This document shows, one piece after another, positions 1 to 7,849 of a DNA stretch of 64,000 nucleotides (its first letter is position 1; every line of letters starts with the position of its first letter). This stretch comes from Hominenteromicrobium mulieris (GTDB lineage Bacteria > Bacillota > Clostridia > Oscillospirales > Acutalibacteraceae): the NCBI GenBank assembly GCA_021029595.1, contig JAJJOY010000004.1:185543-249542 (forward strand), written 5' to 3'. Below the pieces are notes generated by a model, which searched no databases, was not told where the DNA came from, and saw only the letters and a list, made by a program, of their open reading frames with translations. Position numbers and translations under genes: made by a program.

Positions 1-347
1 TTCTGCTCATCCGCCATGTAAACGGCGGTCATTGGGCGTTTCCGAAAGGCCATATGGAGGGCAATGAGACCGAAAGCGAAACCGCCTTGCGCGAGATCCG
101 CGAGGAGACCGGCCTTACAGTCACGCTTGATACCGGCTTTCGCGCTGTCGTCACTTACTCCCCGAAGCCGGGCGTCATGAAAGATGTCATCTACTTTGCA
201 GCCGAATACATCGGCGGCGAAGCGCACCGGCAGGTAGAGGAAGTCACCGAGCTCTGCTGGGTACCGGCAGAAGAAGCTGCGGCGCACATCACGTTTGAAA
301 ACGATAAAGATGTGCTGAGGAAGTACAGAGAATATTGCAAAACATAA
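1..347 (+). CDS. Nudix hydrolase, 5' end missing
   Basis: Partial gene whose start lies before the window; the open frame can be read from base 3. Nudix enzymes hydrolyse nucleoside diphosphates linked to another moiety, using a divalent metal. The Nudix box GX5EX7REUXEEXGU is complete: the Gly of FPKGHMEGNE, then TESETAL, then REIREETGL. The small size and the ...WAFPKGH lead-in resemble the diadenosine-tetraphosphatase-like branch, but the substrate is inferred. An internal ATG at 54 would cut the box, so it is not the real start. The gene faces pduL tail to tail across a shared terminator. Confidence 0.85.
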   Translation, partial: LLIRHVNGGHWAFPKGHMEGNETESETALREIREETGLTVTLDTGFRAVVTYSPKPGVMKDVIYFAAEYIGGEAHRQVEEVTELCWVPAEEAAAHITFENDKDVLRKYREYCKT

Positions 348-389
348 GAAAAGAGCGTGCAAACTTTCATCTGCACGCTCTTTTCTTAT
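344..389. terminator. Bidirectional terminator between the Nudix gene and pduL
   Basis: Near-perfect hairpin with stem arms ATAAGAAAAGAGCGTGCA and TGCACGCTCTTTTCTTAT. It carries an A tract on one side and a T tract on the other, and sits between two convergent genes. Confidence 0.85.
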
Positions 390-411
390 GCTCATGTAGC
401 TTTAAGCGAAA

Positions 412-981
412 TTACTTAACGATCTCGCCCTCAACGGTGCCGCCGAGTGCCGCTGCGTTGGACTCATCGGTGTCGATGTGCATAGCAGCCGCATACTTCG
501 GGCTGACACGCACAACAACGTCGCCGAAAATCACGCTGCGCTCGCCTTCCTTGCCGACCTTAACGGAGACGATCTGCTTGTCTTCCACACCGGCTGCCGC
601 TGCCTCTTCCACGTTGAAGTGGATGTGGCGCTTTGCTGCGATGACGCCCTTTTCAATGACGACTTCGCCTGCCGGGCCCTTCAGCGTACATCCCGGGGTG
701 CCCTCAAGGTCGCCGGACTCACGGATCGGTGCTGCAATACCGAGCTTGCGTGCGTCGGTCAGTGCAACTTCAACCTGCGTCTCCGGGCGCGTCGGGCCAA
801 GGATGGACATAACAAGGGAACCCTTCGGGCCGATGACCTCTACCTTCTCGTTGGAAGCGTACTGGCCGGGCTGAGAGAGTTCTTTCTTAACGGTAAGCTT
901 TGCGTCTGCGCCAAAAAGCGTCTTCAGATCCGCTTCGGACACGTGAACGTGACGTGCGGAGGTTTCAACCATAACTTTCAT
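412..981 (-). CDS. pduL: Phosphate propanoyltransferase (PduL-type phosphotransacylase)
   Basis: 189 aa, the usual length for a PduL enzyme without a microcompartment-targeting extension. PduL exchanges CoA and phosphate on acyl groups (acyl-CoA + Pi to acyl phosphate + CoA) and is unrelated to Pta. The two metal-binding His motifs are visible: RHVHVS near residue 10 and RHIHFN near 118, followed by the C-terminal AAMHIDTDE segment. No other microcompartment gene is nearby, so a housekeeping acetate or propionate role is more likely than a Pdu organelle role. Start is ATG at 981. Confidence 0.93.
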   Translation of the reverse strand: MKVMVETSARHVHVSEADLKTLFGADAKLTVKKELSQPGQYASNEKVEVIGPKGSLVMSILGPTRPETQVEVALTDARKLGIAAPIRESGDLEGTPGCTLKGPAGEVVIEKGVIAAKRHIHFNVEEAAAAGVEDKQIVSVKVGKEGERSVIFGDVVVRVSPKYAAAMHIDTDESNAAALGGTVEGEIVK

Positions 982-1135
982 TTGAAAATACCTGTCCTTT
1001 CCGGATTTTGTATTTCTATTTTACTACGAACCGACAGAAAATACAAGTTTTGGGCTATGTTTTTTCTCCGATTTATGATAAACTTAATGCAGAAAAGACC
1101 GTAATTTGAAAAAACGCGAAAAGTCGGTGTGAAAT

Positions 1136-1717
1136 ATGTTTGAAAACTGGGAAGAATTGAAAGAAAACTGCCTGAACTGCCGCAAGTGCAACTTGTGCGA
1201 AGCGCGCTCCAATGTCGTGTTCGGCGTGGGTAACCCGTGCGCGAAGGTCATGTTCATCGGTGAAGGCCCGGGCCGAAACGAAGATTTGCAGGGCGAGCCG
1301 TTCGTCGGTGCTGGCGGTCAGCTGCTCGATAAATACCTCGCCGCCGTCGACCTCGACCGCCGCACGAATATCTACATTGCAAATATCGTCAAATGCCGTC
1401 CGCCGCAAAACCGCGATCCCTTGCAGGAGGAACAGGAAGCCTGCATGGACTGGCTGCGCAATCAAACCGCCCTGCTGCGTCCGAAGATCATCGTATGCCT
1501 CGGCCGCATCGCCGCCATGCGCATCATCAAACCCGATTTCAAGATCACACGCGAGCACGGACAGTTTTTCAAAAAAGGCAACATCTACATGACGGCAACC
1601 CTCCACCCTGCCGCCCTGCTGCGCAATCCCGCACAAAAGCCCGCCGCGTTCGACGACTTTTTAAAGCTCCGCGATAAGATCGACGAGCTTCAGGCAGATA
1701 TCTCCAAAACATATTAA
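1136..1717 (+). CDS. Type 4/5 uracil-DNA glycosylase (Fe-S family)
   Basis: 193 aa. Excises uracil from DNA to start base-excision repair. N-terminal cysteines [10 protein letters not shown] (residues about 13-22) fit the iron-sulfur ligands of family 4. The active-site segment [17 protein letters not shown] (about 42-58), the IVKCRPP segment and the late HPAALLRNP motif are all present. It is expressed rightward alone, between pduL and ddh, and is followed by a strong hairpin. Confidence 0.93.
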   Translation: MFENWEELKENCLNCRKCNLCEARSNVVFGVGNPCAKVMFIGEGPGRNEDLQGEPFVGAGGQLLDKYLAAVDLDRRTNIYIANIVKCRPPQNRDPLQEEQEACMDWLRNQTALLRPKIIVCLGRIAAMRIIKPDFKITREHGQFFKKGNIYMTATLHPAALLRNPAQKPAAFDDFLKLRDKIDELQADISKTY

Positions 1718-1723
1718 ACATAC

Positions 1724-1759
1724 AAAAGCTGCTCCGTTTTTATGCGGAACAGCTTTTTT
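1724..1759. terminator. Terminator after uracil-DNA glycosylase
   Basis: Hairpin AAAAGCTGTTCCG-type stem followed by TTTTTT. It lies between convergent genes and can serve ddh from the other side. Confidence 0.85.
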
Positions 1760-1786
1760 CGTTTTAATTATAAACTTGCATGAACC

Positions 1787-2767
1787 TTACAGCAGCTTTG
1801 CGCGGAGCGCTTCGCCGCTTTCCGGGTGGAGATACGCCGGAGCAACGTCAAAGACGGTCTTGCAGCCCACCTGACCTTCACTGTGCATGCGGTATGCCGC
1901 GCGGGCAAACGCTACGAGCACACTGGAAGTGAACTCCGGGTTGGAATCAAGCGTCAGCTTATACTCGATGATGTGCTTGTTTTCGCCATTCAGGCCCGTC
2001 ACACCGGTGCGGAACACCATACCGCCGTGCGGAATGCCTGAATGGTCGCGGTCAAGCTCTTCCTGGCTGATGAAGTGTACGGTCGTGTCGTAATCGGAGA
2101 AATAGTTCGGCATCGTGACGATGGCTTCCTCAATGGCAGCCTTGTCCGCACCCTCTTTGGCAACGACAAAGCACTCTCGGGTGTGCTTCTCGCGCGTCGT
2201 CAGCTCCGGGTTCTCGCCGCGGCGCACGCTTTCAAGCGCGCTCTCCACCGGGATAGTATACTGGCGGGCATCCTGTACGCCGGGAATGCGGCGAATCGCA
2301 TCGGAGTGACCCTGGCTGACACCCTTGCCCCAGAACGTGTAGTCTTTGCCGTTCGGCAAAATCGCCTGACCATAGAGGCGGTTCAGAGAGAACATACCCG
2401 GGTCCCAACCGACGGAAATCATGCCGAGGTGGCCGCTCTTCTTGCAGGCCGCGTCTACGTCCGCAAAATGCTCCGGGATCTTCGCGTGCGTGTCAAAGCT
2501 GTCGATGACATTAAAATACTGTGCAAGCTCTGCGGTTTGCTTCGGCAGGTCGTTCGCGCTGCCGCCGCACAGGATCATGACGTCAATCTTATCCGTCATG
2601 TTTTTTGCCTGCTCCATAGAATAAACCGGCACGCCGGTCTTCGTCTTCACACTGTCCGGGCTGCGGCGTGTGAAAACGCCCACAAGCTCCATATCTTCCG
2701 TGTGGGAAAGCGCACTTTCCACGCCGCGGCCAAGATTTCCGTATCCGGCAATGCCGATTCTAATCAT
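1787..2767 (-). CDS. ddh: meso-Diaminopimelate D-dehydrogenase
   Basis: 326 aa, full length for the family. Catalyses NADPH-dependent reductive amination of L-2-amino-6-oxopimelate to meso-DAP, the one-step shortcut of lysine and peptidoglycan-precursor synthesis. The N-terminal dinucleotide fold is seen in IGIAGYGNLGRGVE, and VGWDPGMFSLNR and GKGVSQGHSDAIRR are hallmark substrate-site segments. lysA, which uses meso-DAP, lies at 46.9-48.2 kb, so the ICE now separates two lysine-pathway loci. Start is ATG at 2767. Confidence 0.95.
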   Translation of the reverse strand: MIRIGIAGYGNLGRGVESALSHTEDMELVGVFTRRSPDSVKTKTGVPVYSMEQAKNMTDKIDVMILCGGSANDLPKQTAELAQYFNVIDSFDTHAKIPEHFADVDAACKKSGHLGMISVGWDPGMFSLNRLYGQAILPNGKDYTFWGKGVSQGHSDAIRRIPGVQDARQYTIPVESALESVRRGENPELTTREKHTRECFVVAKEGADKAAIEEAIVTMPNYFSDYDTTVHFISQEELDRDHSGIPHGGMVFRTGVTGLNGENKHIIEYKLTLDSNPEFTSSVLVAFARAAYRMHSEGQVGCKTVFDVAPAYLHPESGEALRAKLL

Positions 2768-2895
2768 TTTTATCGCTCCTTCATGTATCTTTCAAAATCA
2801 TAACAGCGCAAGTTAGTTTACACTACGATTTCAATTTCTTTATCTATTATACGCAAACGCACGATATTTTGCAAGAGAAAATGCAGGAAAACTTG

Positions 2896-2948
2896 AAAAA
2901 GCCGTCACAAAGCAGCTGTTTTCTGTCTTGTAACGGCTTTTGTCTTTT
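2896..2948. terminator. Hairpin between ddh and the mannosidase remnant
   Basis: Stem AAAAGCCGT/ACGGCTTTT with extra ACAA/TTGT pairing and a T-rich tail. It is placed to end transcription of the leftward mannosidase remnant before ddh. Confidence 0.7.
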
Positions 2949-2964
2949 TAGTTTTAACGCAAAA

Positions 2965-3593
2965 TCAGCGAATGTTATACACGCTGCGCATATGAATACC
3001 GTTCGCGTCGCCGCTCACAATGCGGATGCGGCGCTCTTTATCGGCTTCGAGGTCGAAGTAGTTGTCTTCAAGCACCCAGTCCTCGTTCTCGTTCAGTACT
3101 TCCACGCTCTTCGCGTATGCCTTTGCGGAAACGATAATCTCATCGCCCTCCACACGGCAGGAAAGCTGCGGGTCGATGTAATCGTAATACTTCGGCACGG
3201 AGAACAGCACGGTGGATTCGGAGATCATCTCGCCGTTCTGGTAGCACGCATAGTGCACGTGGTCGGTGAACATGTTCGCTTCCGGCAGTTCTACGGTATC
3301 GAGCCACACGGTGTCCATTGCGGGCACGGTGATTTCCACCTCGCCGCCGTCGCGCAGAACCTCGGAGCGGTTATTGCGCAGTTCCCACTTCACGGTGACC
3401 GTCTGCTTCACGTATGTGCTGATGATGCGGCCGCCGTTCCGCCGCAAAGCATAATGTCGCGCCAATAGGGGTCTTCCATGCGACCCGCGTTCAGCAGGTC
3501 ATTGTACACGGAGCCCGGCACGGTCGCGGGAATCGTGTCATTTTTTCCGACGGTCGTCAGCTGCCAGCCGGAATGTAAAAGCTGTTTTTTCAT
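2965..3593 (-). pseudogene. Remnant of a GH2 beta-mannosidase
   Basis: Only the two ends of a normally ~820-aa gene remain. The N-terminus (from 3593) reads LLHSGWQLT...IPATVPGSVYNDLLNAG...EDPYWRD, the standard sugar-binding start of beta-mannosidases. After about 45 residues the frame changes and the rest (3465-2965) matches the C-terminal Ig-like domains: a HYALRR motif, TVTVKWELRN, then beta-rich sequence ending in YNIR. The catalytic TIM barrel and both catalytic glutamates are gone. The fusion lies near 3455-3465, and the HYALRR-NGGR junction suggests a second smaller deletion. No working enzyme is expected. Confidence 0.85.
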
Positions 3594-3799
3594 TTCTTTT
3601 ATCCTCTCATTTTATCCGTCAAAACGCGCGAATTTCTTTCTTCACTTTCGTTTTAATCGGTCTATATGCAGTATAGCACCGGTTCCACAAATTGTAAAGC
3701 GACTGCTGCTCCTTTATTCCGGTAAAGCAAAAAATTCGCAAAATACCGAAAACTCCATCAATTTTTCGTGTAGTTTTCAGGTTAAAAAGTGCAATATCC
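3594..3799. other. Intergenic region, AT-rich
   Basis: About 200 bases upstream of the mannosidase remnant. It should hold the old promoter of that gene. No convincing structured element or small gene is seen. Confidence 0.4.
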
Positions 3800-4246
3800 T
3801 TATTCTAAATAAACCGATTTATAGAACTCCCCATCGCCCATGTGTCCGTCAATCGCACGCCAACGCAGCCTAGCTGCACATATGATCGTCCCGTCATAGT
3901 CCTCTATGTCATCTTCCGATACATTTTGTCCATCGCACCAATAGATGTCCCTATCCTTTATCAGTAGCGTTGAACCAAAAATCTCACAAGTATATTGCTC
4001 ATCCACAGGAGATAAATTCAGATATTTCAGTCCTGCAAATTCCATCTCGATCATCGAAACATCTTCGAATTGGCGCTGAATAATTACATTCAATACCCGA
4101 CGATCATTTAACGGATACATTCTCAAATCCGCATCTACAGATGCTCCGCTTACATAATGCATCTCTTTAATACAGCTATCGTGAAGCGCATAGACTTTAT
4201 CCATAAAATCTCTAATATCCTGTTCACTGCGAATTTCATTCCACAT
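3800..4246 (-). CDS. Unrecognised acidic protein of 148 aa
   Basis: Start taken as the ATG at 4246 (MWNEIRSEQD...) because an AAGGTG ribosome site lies eight bases upstream; a longer reading to 4255 adds only three residues. It is soluble, with no signal or membrane segment. Notable stretches are LHDSCIKEMHYVSGA, RVLNVIIQRQF, IEMEFAGLKYLNL and IICAARLRWR. The even alpha/beta pattern and small acidic make-up recall orphan immunity-type proteins common in Clostridia, but this is only a resemblance. It sits beside another unknown just before the tRNA array. Confidence 0.6.
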   Translation of the reverse strand: MWNEIRSEQDIRDFMDKVYALHDSCIKEMHYVSGASVDADLRMYPLNDRRVLNVIIQRQFEDVSMIEMEFAGLKYLNLSPVDEQYTCEIFGSTLLIKDRDIYWCDGQNVSEDDIEDYDGTIICAARLRWRAIDGHMGDGEFYKSVYLE

Positions 4247-4299
4247 AGATAACACCTTTCAACAGAATACAGCCATTACCTTGCCGTACCTAAATTCAA

Positions 4300-4764
4300 C
4301 TATTTCAGTCTGCTCGCCGCTTCCGATATCTTTTTCCACCTTAAGTACTCACTTTTTATGCGGTCATGGGATTTATTAGCCGCCGGGCACAAGTTTATCG
4401 GATCTTTCAAATTAAATATATCCGCTAACTTTTTAAACGCGCTGCTATTAGCAACATCTTCCATACAGCTTTCACATTCGTTCAAAAGCTTTTCAGGGTA
4501 TTTCTTTAAAATGACAGCCGCCGCCCCGTACCGATCATCTCTGTTTTTGCCATACAAGACGAGCTCCAGCAGCGTATCAAAACCCGGGAGCGGTTCTTTA
4601 TAAAACCCGTTTTCTTTTCCCCAACCGAAGTCATACAGCTTGCATTTGCCCCATAAAGTATGATCTTTCGGGTTCGTCGCTCTTTTTGCATCCAATTGCT
4701 CCAAACCAAAATCCGAAGCTTCGCATTTATCAAGCCTCGTGCTCATAACAAAATGTTCGCCCAT
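4300..4764 (-). CDS. Unrecognised protein of 154 aa
   Basis: ATG at 4764 follows GGAGA. The protein is soluble, with aromatic clusters (LWGKCKLYDFGWGKENGFY) and a helical middle (YGAAAVILKKYPEKLLNECES). The LLELVLYGKNRDDRYGAAAVIL segment suggests a small HEAT-like or immunity-type helical repeat. It lies 54 bases upstream of the other unknown and in the same direction, so they could be co-transcribed. No function is assigned. Confidence 0.55.
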   Translation of the reverse strand: MGEHFVMSTRLDKCEASDFGLEQLDAKRATNPKDHTLWGKCKLYDFGWGKENGFYKEPLPGFDTLLELVLYGKNRDDRYGAAAVILKKYPEKLLNECESCMEDVANSSAFKKLADIFNLKDPINLCPAANKSHDRIKSEYLRWKKISEAASRLK

Positions 4765-4877
4765 CGTCGTATCTCCACTGTCTGTTCATGCACTTTTCCA
4801 AAGCAAATTGAACTCTTTTTCAGTCTCATCATATCATATTCGCCTGCACTGCACAAGCAAAATATTCCCGGATATAA

Positions 4878-4909
4878 CAAAAAAGCACCTACAAACGTAA
4901 GTGCTTTTT
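4878..4909 (-). terminator. Terminator of the left tRNA array
   Basis: Leftward hairpin AAGCACTTACG/TAGGTGCTT with a T6 tract immediately after the tRNA-Cys 3' end. It lies just outside the 414-bp repeat, so it is the original chromosomal terminator of the array. Confidence 0.8.
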
Positions 4910-4912
4910 CTC

Positions 4913-4987
4913 TGGAGGTGACACCCGGATTTGAACCGGGGAATCAGGGTTTTGCAGACCCACGCCTTACCACTTGGCTATGTCACC
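4913..4987 (-). tRNA. tRNA-Cys (GCA), left copy
   Basis: Full cloverleaf with encoded CCA; anticodon loop CTGCAAA. It differs from the right copy by GT versus AA next to the anticodon stem. A hairpin terminator separates it from tRNA-Gly. Confidence 0.93.
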
Positions 4988-4991
4988 ATTT

Positions 4992-5024
4992 TGAAAAAGA
5001 CGCCTTAACTTCAGCGTCTTTTTC
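4992..5024 (-). terminator. Hairpin between tRNA-Gly and tRNA-Cys
   Basis: AAAAAGACGC...GCGTCTTTTT stem-loop inside the array. It may give partial termination before tRNA-Cys or mark a processing point. The same sequence occurs in the right copy. Confidence 0.7.
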
Positions 5025-5027
5025 TTT

Positions 5028-5103
5028 TGGAGCGGACGACGAGGCTCGAACTCGCTACCTCCACCTTGGCAAGGTGGCGCTCTACCAGATGAGCTACGTC
5101 CGC
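5028..5103 (-). tRNA. tRNA-Gly (GCC), left copy
   Basis: Cloverleaf with anticodon loop TTGCCAA and encoded CCA. Confidence 0.93.
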
Positions 5104-5106
5104 ATA

Positions 5107-5182
5107 TGGTGCCTCCGATCGGAATCGAACCAATGACACGGGGATTTTCAGTCCCCTGCTCTACCAACTGAGCTACAGAGGC
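5107..5182 (-). tRNA. tRNA-Phe (GAA), left copy
   Basis: Cloverleaf with anticodon loop CTGAAAA and encoded CCA. Confidence 0.93.
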
Positions 5183-5187
5183 AAATG

Positions 5188-5264
5188 TGGCGACCCGGAA
5201 CGGGCTCGAACCGTCGACCTCTAGCGTGACAGGCTAGCGTTCTAACCAGCTGAACTACCGGGCC
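5188..5264 (-). tRNA. tRNA-Asp (GTC), left copy
   Basis: Cloverleaf with anticodon loop CTGTCAC and encoded CCA. Confidence 0.93.
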
Positions 5265-5269
5265 ACATT

Positions 5270-5323
5270 TGGTGGGGACAATAGGACTCGAACCTATGAC
5301 CCCCTGCTTGTAAGGCAGGTGCT
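5270..5323 (-). pseudogene. Truncated tRNA-Val (3' part), ICE attachment site attL
   Basis: The acceptor 3' strand, T arm, variable region and anticodon (TAC) match the intact tRNA-Val at 44,449-44,525. The sequence departs inside the anticodon stem at 5323/5324. Tyrosine integrases commonly cross over in a tRNA 3' half, so this is the left junction of the ICE. The four tRNAs to its left have lost the array's promoter. Confidence 0.88.
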
Positions 5324-5409
5324 TCGTTTTGTGGGATTGCTGTTGTCGTTTTATAAATTTGAATAAAAGCAAGCAAGATACAAATAATATTGACAATTTG
5401 CTTGACAAT

Positions 5410-5429
5410 GTATACCAAACAGTATATAC
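5410..5429. promoter_or_regulatory. Operator/promoter of the relB-yafQ locus
   Basis: Inverted repeat GTATAC-CAAACA-GTATAT next to a TTGACA box (5402-5407), a short distance before the antitoxin ATG. RelB-type antitoxins usually bind such palindromes to autoregulate. Confidence 0.55.
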
Positions 5430-5453
5430 TTTTCATTGAAAGGTAGTGATTAT

Positions 5454-5726
5454 ATGGCAACTGCACCTACTCAAATTCGTATTGATTCTGATGTAAAAAA
5501 ACAAGCAAATGATTTATTTAGCCATCTGGGGCTTGATATGTCAAGTGCAGTAAACATTTTTCTCCATCAATGCATTCTTCGTGGCGGTCTTCCGTTTAGT
5601 GTTGAAATGCCACAATTCAATCAAAAAACACTGGATGCCATGGAAGAAGCTAAACGCATTTCTCAAAACCCCAACATTGAAGGGTACGAGACCATGGATG
5701 AATTGAGAAAGGCATTGGAAGATTAA
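5454..5726 (+). CDS. RelB/DinJ-family antitoxin
   Basis: 90 aa from the ATG at 5454, chosen because AAAGGTAG lies upstream; the TTG at 5436 is less likely. The N-terminal ribbon-helix-helix (TQIRIDSDVKKQANDLFSHLGLDMSSAVNIFLHQ) is typical of DinJ, which binds DNA and neutralises a YafQ-type RNase. The C-terminal NIEGYETMDELRKALED is the toxin-wrapping tail. The partner toxin immediately downstream is broken, so this antitoxin may now act as an orphan that protects against related toxins. Confidence 0.9.
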   Translation: MATAPTQIRIDSDVKKQANDLFSHLGLDMSSAVNIFLHQCILRGGLPFSVEMPQFNQKTLDAMEEAKRISQNPNIEGYETMDELRKALED

Positions 5727-5924
5727 GTGTATACAGTTAAATTTACCAATGCTTATAAAAAGAGTTATAAGCTTATGAAAAAGCGTGGTTTAGACTTGTC
5801 GTTCCTTGATGAAGTTGTCGATACACTACGTCAAGGTAAGCAACTCGACTCAAAATATCGGGATCATGGATGTGGATACAGGTTCCCATTCCGATATTTT
5901 GAAAATTTAATCTCTCATCATTAA
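5727..5924 (+). pseudogene. YafQ-type mRNA-interferase toxin, internally deleted
   Basis: Begins with a GTG right after the antitoxin stop and reads as a normal YafQ for about 46 residues (MYTVKFTNAYKKSYKLMKKR...LDSKYRDH). It then jumps into the far C-terminal part. A shifted frame still encodes DVDTGSHSDI near 5869-5898, the conserved end of the family, so about 35 codons were lost together with the frame. The central catalytic His/Asp residues are missing, so the product should be inactive. Confidence 0.8.
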
Positions 5925-5963
5925 AGCAGAACTCCACATGAGCTCTGCTTTTTCCATTTAGCC

Positions 5964-5990
5964 AAAAACCGGAAGTACTTCCGGTTTTTT
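5964..5990. repeat. ICE palindrome copy 1 (CCGG type)
   Basis: Perfect 16-bp palindrome CCGGAAGTACTTCCGG with A5 before and T6 after. It lies between the toxin remnant and parA and is predicted to act as a terminator in both directions. Confidence 0.9.
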
Positions 5991-6041
5991 ATATTTTACC
6001 CGTATAGCAATGCGGAGACTTTATTACAGGAGGACATTTAC

Positions 6042-6812
6042 ATGTCAATTAAAATTGCTATCACAAACGAAAAAGGCGGCTGCGGAAAAACCACAAGTGC
6101 CGTCAACATTTCGGCCATCCTCGCCGAACGCGGCTACCGTGTGTTGCTTGCGGACGTTGATCCGCAGAGCTACGCAACCATGTACTATGGTCTGTATAAT
6201 GCCGATGATCCGTCCTTATATGACGCCATCACCGGTGTTTGGCCGGTGAATGACGCCATAGTAAAAACCGTTTTTGGTGTGGATGTATTGAAATCGAACA
6301 CTAAATCGATGAGGCTCGAAGAAATGCTCACAGAATATAAACTTCGCGGCAGAGCATACAACGATTTACTCTCTAAGCTCCTTACACCGATTGAGAACAA
6401 CTACGATTACATTATTATAGATTGTCCGCCGCAAGGCTATAAGCTTCTCGAAAACGTACAGCGCTATGCAGATTACATCTTGATCCCGATGATCCCGGAC
6501 GAATTTGCACTGCACAGCTTACGCATCAAAGCCGAAAGTCTTATTGAAATTCGCAGAACGATCAATCCGCACCTCCGGTTACTTGGCGGCTTAATTATCA
6601 TGGATGAAAAAAATGGAACAAAAGCCATTTACCGCGACGCCCTGCAATCGCAAGACGTCATTCCTTTTTTCAGCGCAACCGTGCGTAAGAACATCACTTT
6701 GAGCCGCGCCATCAACGCGCACGAGCCTATCAATACATATGCAAAGCACTGCAACGGTAATATCGATTACCAAGCGGTCGTAAACGAAATCATCGGGAGG
6801 GTCGAGAAATGA
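6042..6812 (+). CDS. parA: ParA/Soj-family partition ATPase
   Basis: 256 aa. Deviant Walker A KGGCGKTT at residues 11-18, Walker A' LLADVDPQ at about 37-44, and Walker B YIIIDCPPQ at about 125. Such ATPases bind DNA non-specifically and position plasmid-like DNA with ParB. RBS AGGAGG lies before the ATG. It overlaps parB by four bases (ATGA), so the two are translationally coupled. In an ICE this pair should stabilise the excised, replicating form. Confidence 0.94.
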   Translation: MSIKIAITNEKGGCGKTTSAVNISAILAERGYRVLLADVDPQSYATMYYGLYNADDPSLYDAITGVWPVNDAIVKTVFGVDVLKSNTKSMRLEEMLTEYKLRGRAYNDLLSKLLTPIENNYDYIIIDCPPQGYKLLENVQRYADYILIPMIPDEFALHSLRIKAESLIEIRRTINPHLRLLGGLIIMDEKNGTKAIYRDALQSQDVIPFFSATVRKNITLSRAINAHEPINTYAKHCNGNIDYQAVVNEIIGRVEK

Positions 6813-7849
6813 AAAAGCTAAATCTTGGAAACATCAATGCCGGTTTGAGCACCATTAAGGAACTGGCCAACGAAAATGCCGGTATTGCACGTGATGAGCT
6901 GATCGACGTCTCCTTGATCGACTTTGCAAACAAAAACACATACGCCGCAAACGACACGGATGACAGCATCCGCGACTTAGCAGATCAAATTGAAACCGTC
7001 GGTTTGCTGAATCCTCTCGGCGTGATCCAGTCCGGCAATCGTTACAAGCTGTTTTCCGGTGAACGCAGATACCGAGCCATCACACAGTACCTACACTGGG
7101 ACAAAATCCCGTGCAGAATTTTTGAAGGCGTTTCGGCCGGACGTGCGCAGCTCATGCTGCACATTGCAAACGGCGGTCGTAATTATACCGCCGAACAGAA
7201 GCTCGCCCTATACGAAGAATACAGAGCGCTTCTGGACGAATTGAAAGCTTCCGGCGAATTCAAAGGCGGCATACAAAAGGGCGTCGCCGAACTGATGCAC
7301 GTCTCTGACCGGCAAGTCCGCACCTACCGCACAATGTCGGAACAGCTTACCGAGCCCGAAAAGGTTGATCTTGCTGCCGGAACGCTCAAATTTGGCGAAG
7401 CACAGAATATCGCAGTCGAGCGAGCCGCCAAAGCAACGCAGCCGACAGTAGCAAACGCCACAAAAAGCGGAAGTACTTCCGCTTTTTCGAGCAAGACCGA
7501 AAGCACAAAGAGCTCTCTAAGCCCGGAAATGCGCGAAGACCTGCTCCGCAAAGTCATCATGAGTGGGTATATTTGGAACTGCGAAGATCTGTTAGATTAT
7601 TATGTTGAGATGATGCCTACACCGCAGGAAGCCGTGAAAGATATATTAAAACCCAAATACGGCTATCATGGCGGCACTTTAATTATGAAGCATTTTAATG
7701 GCAGTTATGAATGCACATCATCAAAGCTTATTTTACAAAACGGTGCAATGCAGACGATTGCAGCCTACACCTATAACGAGGCAGACACCATGATCCGCAA
7801 GCTGTACCGAGACGGAGAGCTTTGCCCGGAAAGGCAGGATGCAAAATGA
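6809..7849 (+). CDS. parB: ParB-family DNA-binding partition protein
   Basis: 346 aa. The N-terminal ParB/Srx (CTPase-type) domain has SIRDLADQIETVGLLNPLGV and the GERRYRA motif (about residues 88-94). A central helix-turn-helix follows (KGVAELMHVSDRQVRTYR, about 155-172). A linker at about 218-226 is encoded by a copy of the ICE palindrome (KSGSTSAF), followed by a C-terminal domain of about 120 residues that I do not recognise. ParB spreads from parS sites; the dispersed palindrome is an obvious candidate for its site, which is inference. Confidence 0.92.
   Translation: MKKLNLGNINAGLSTIKELANENAGIARDELIDVSLIDFANKNTYAANDTDDSIRDLADQIETVGLLNPLGVIQSGNRYKLFSGERRYRAITQYLHWDKIPCRIFEGVSAGRAQLMLHIANGGRNYTAEQKLALYEEYRALLDELKASGEFKGGIQKGVAELMHVSDRQVRTYRTMSEQLTEPEKVDLAAGTLKFGEAQNIAVERAAKATQPTVANATKSGSTSAFSSKTESTKSSLSPEMREDLLRKVIMSGYIWNCEDLLDYYVEMMPTPQEAVKDILKPKYGYHGGTLIMKHFNGSYECTSSKLILQNGAMQTIAAYTYNEADTMIRKLYRDGELCPERQDAK
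7462..7487. repeat. ICE palindrome copy 2 (GCGG type), inside parB
   Basis: GCGGAAGTACTTCCGC with A5/T5 tracts, read in frame as KSGSTSAF between the HTH and C-terminal parts of ParB. Both outer bases changed together relative to the CCGG form, so the symmetry is kept. Confidence 0.9.

Larger units (their letters stand above)
4910..5323. repeat. 414-bp direct repeat, left copy (duplicated tRNA array)
   Basis: This block equals 44,089-44,502 with no gaps. The only differences I found are two adjacent bases in the D-arm/position-26 area of tRNA-Cys. It holds tRNA-Cys, -Gly, -Phe, -Asp and the 3' part of tRNA-Val. The identity ends exactly in the tRNA-Val anticodon stem, which marks the ICE junction. 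Confidence 0.95.

Noticed and set aside
4910..5323. The left tRNA array as the active copy
   Set aside because: Its tRNA-Val is truncated and no promoter-like sequence precedes the remaining genes; the consensus promoter and intact tRNA-Val are on the right.
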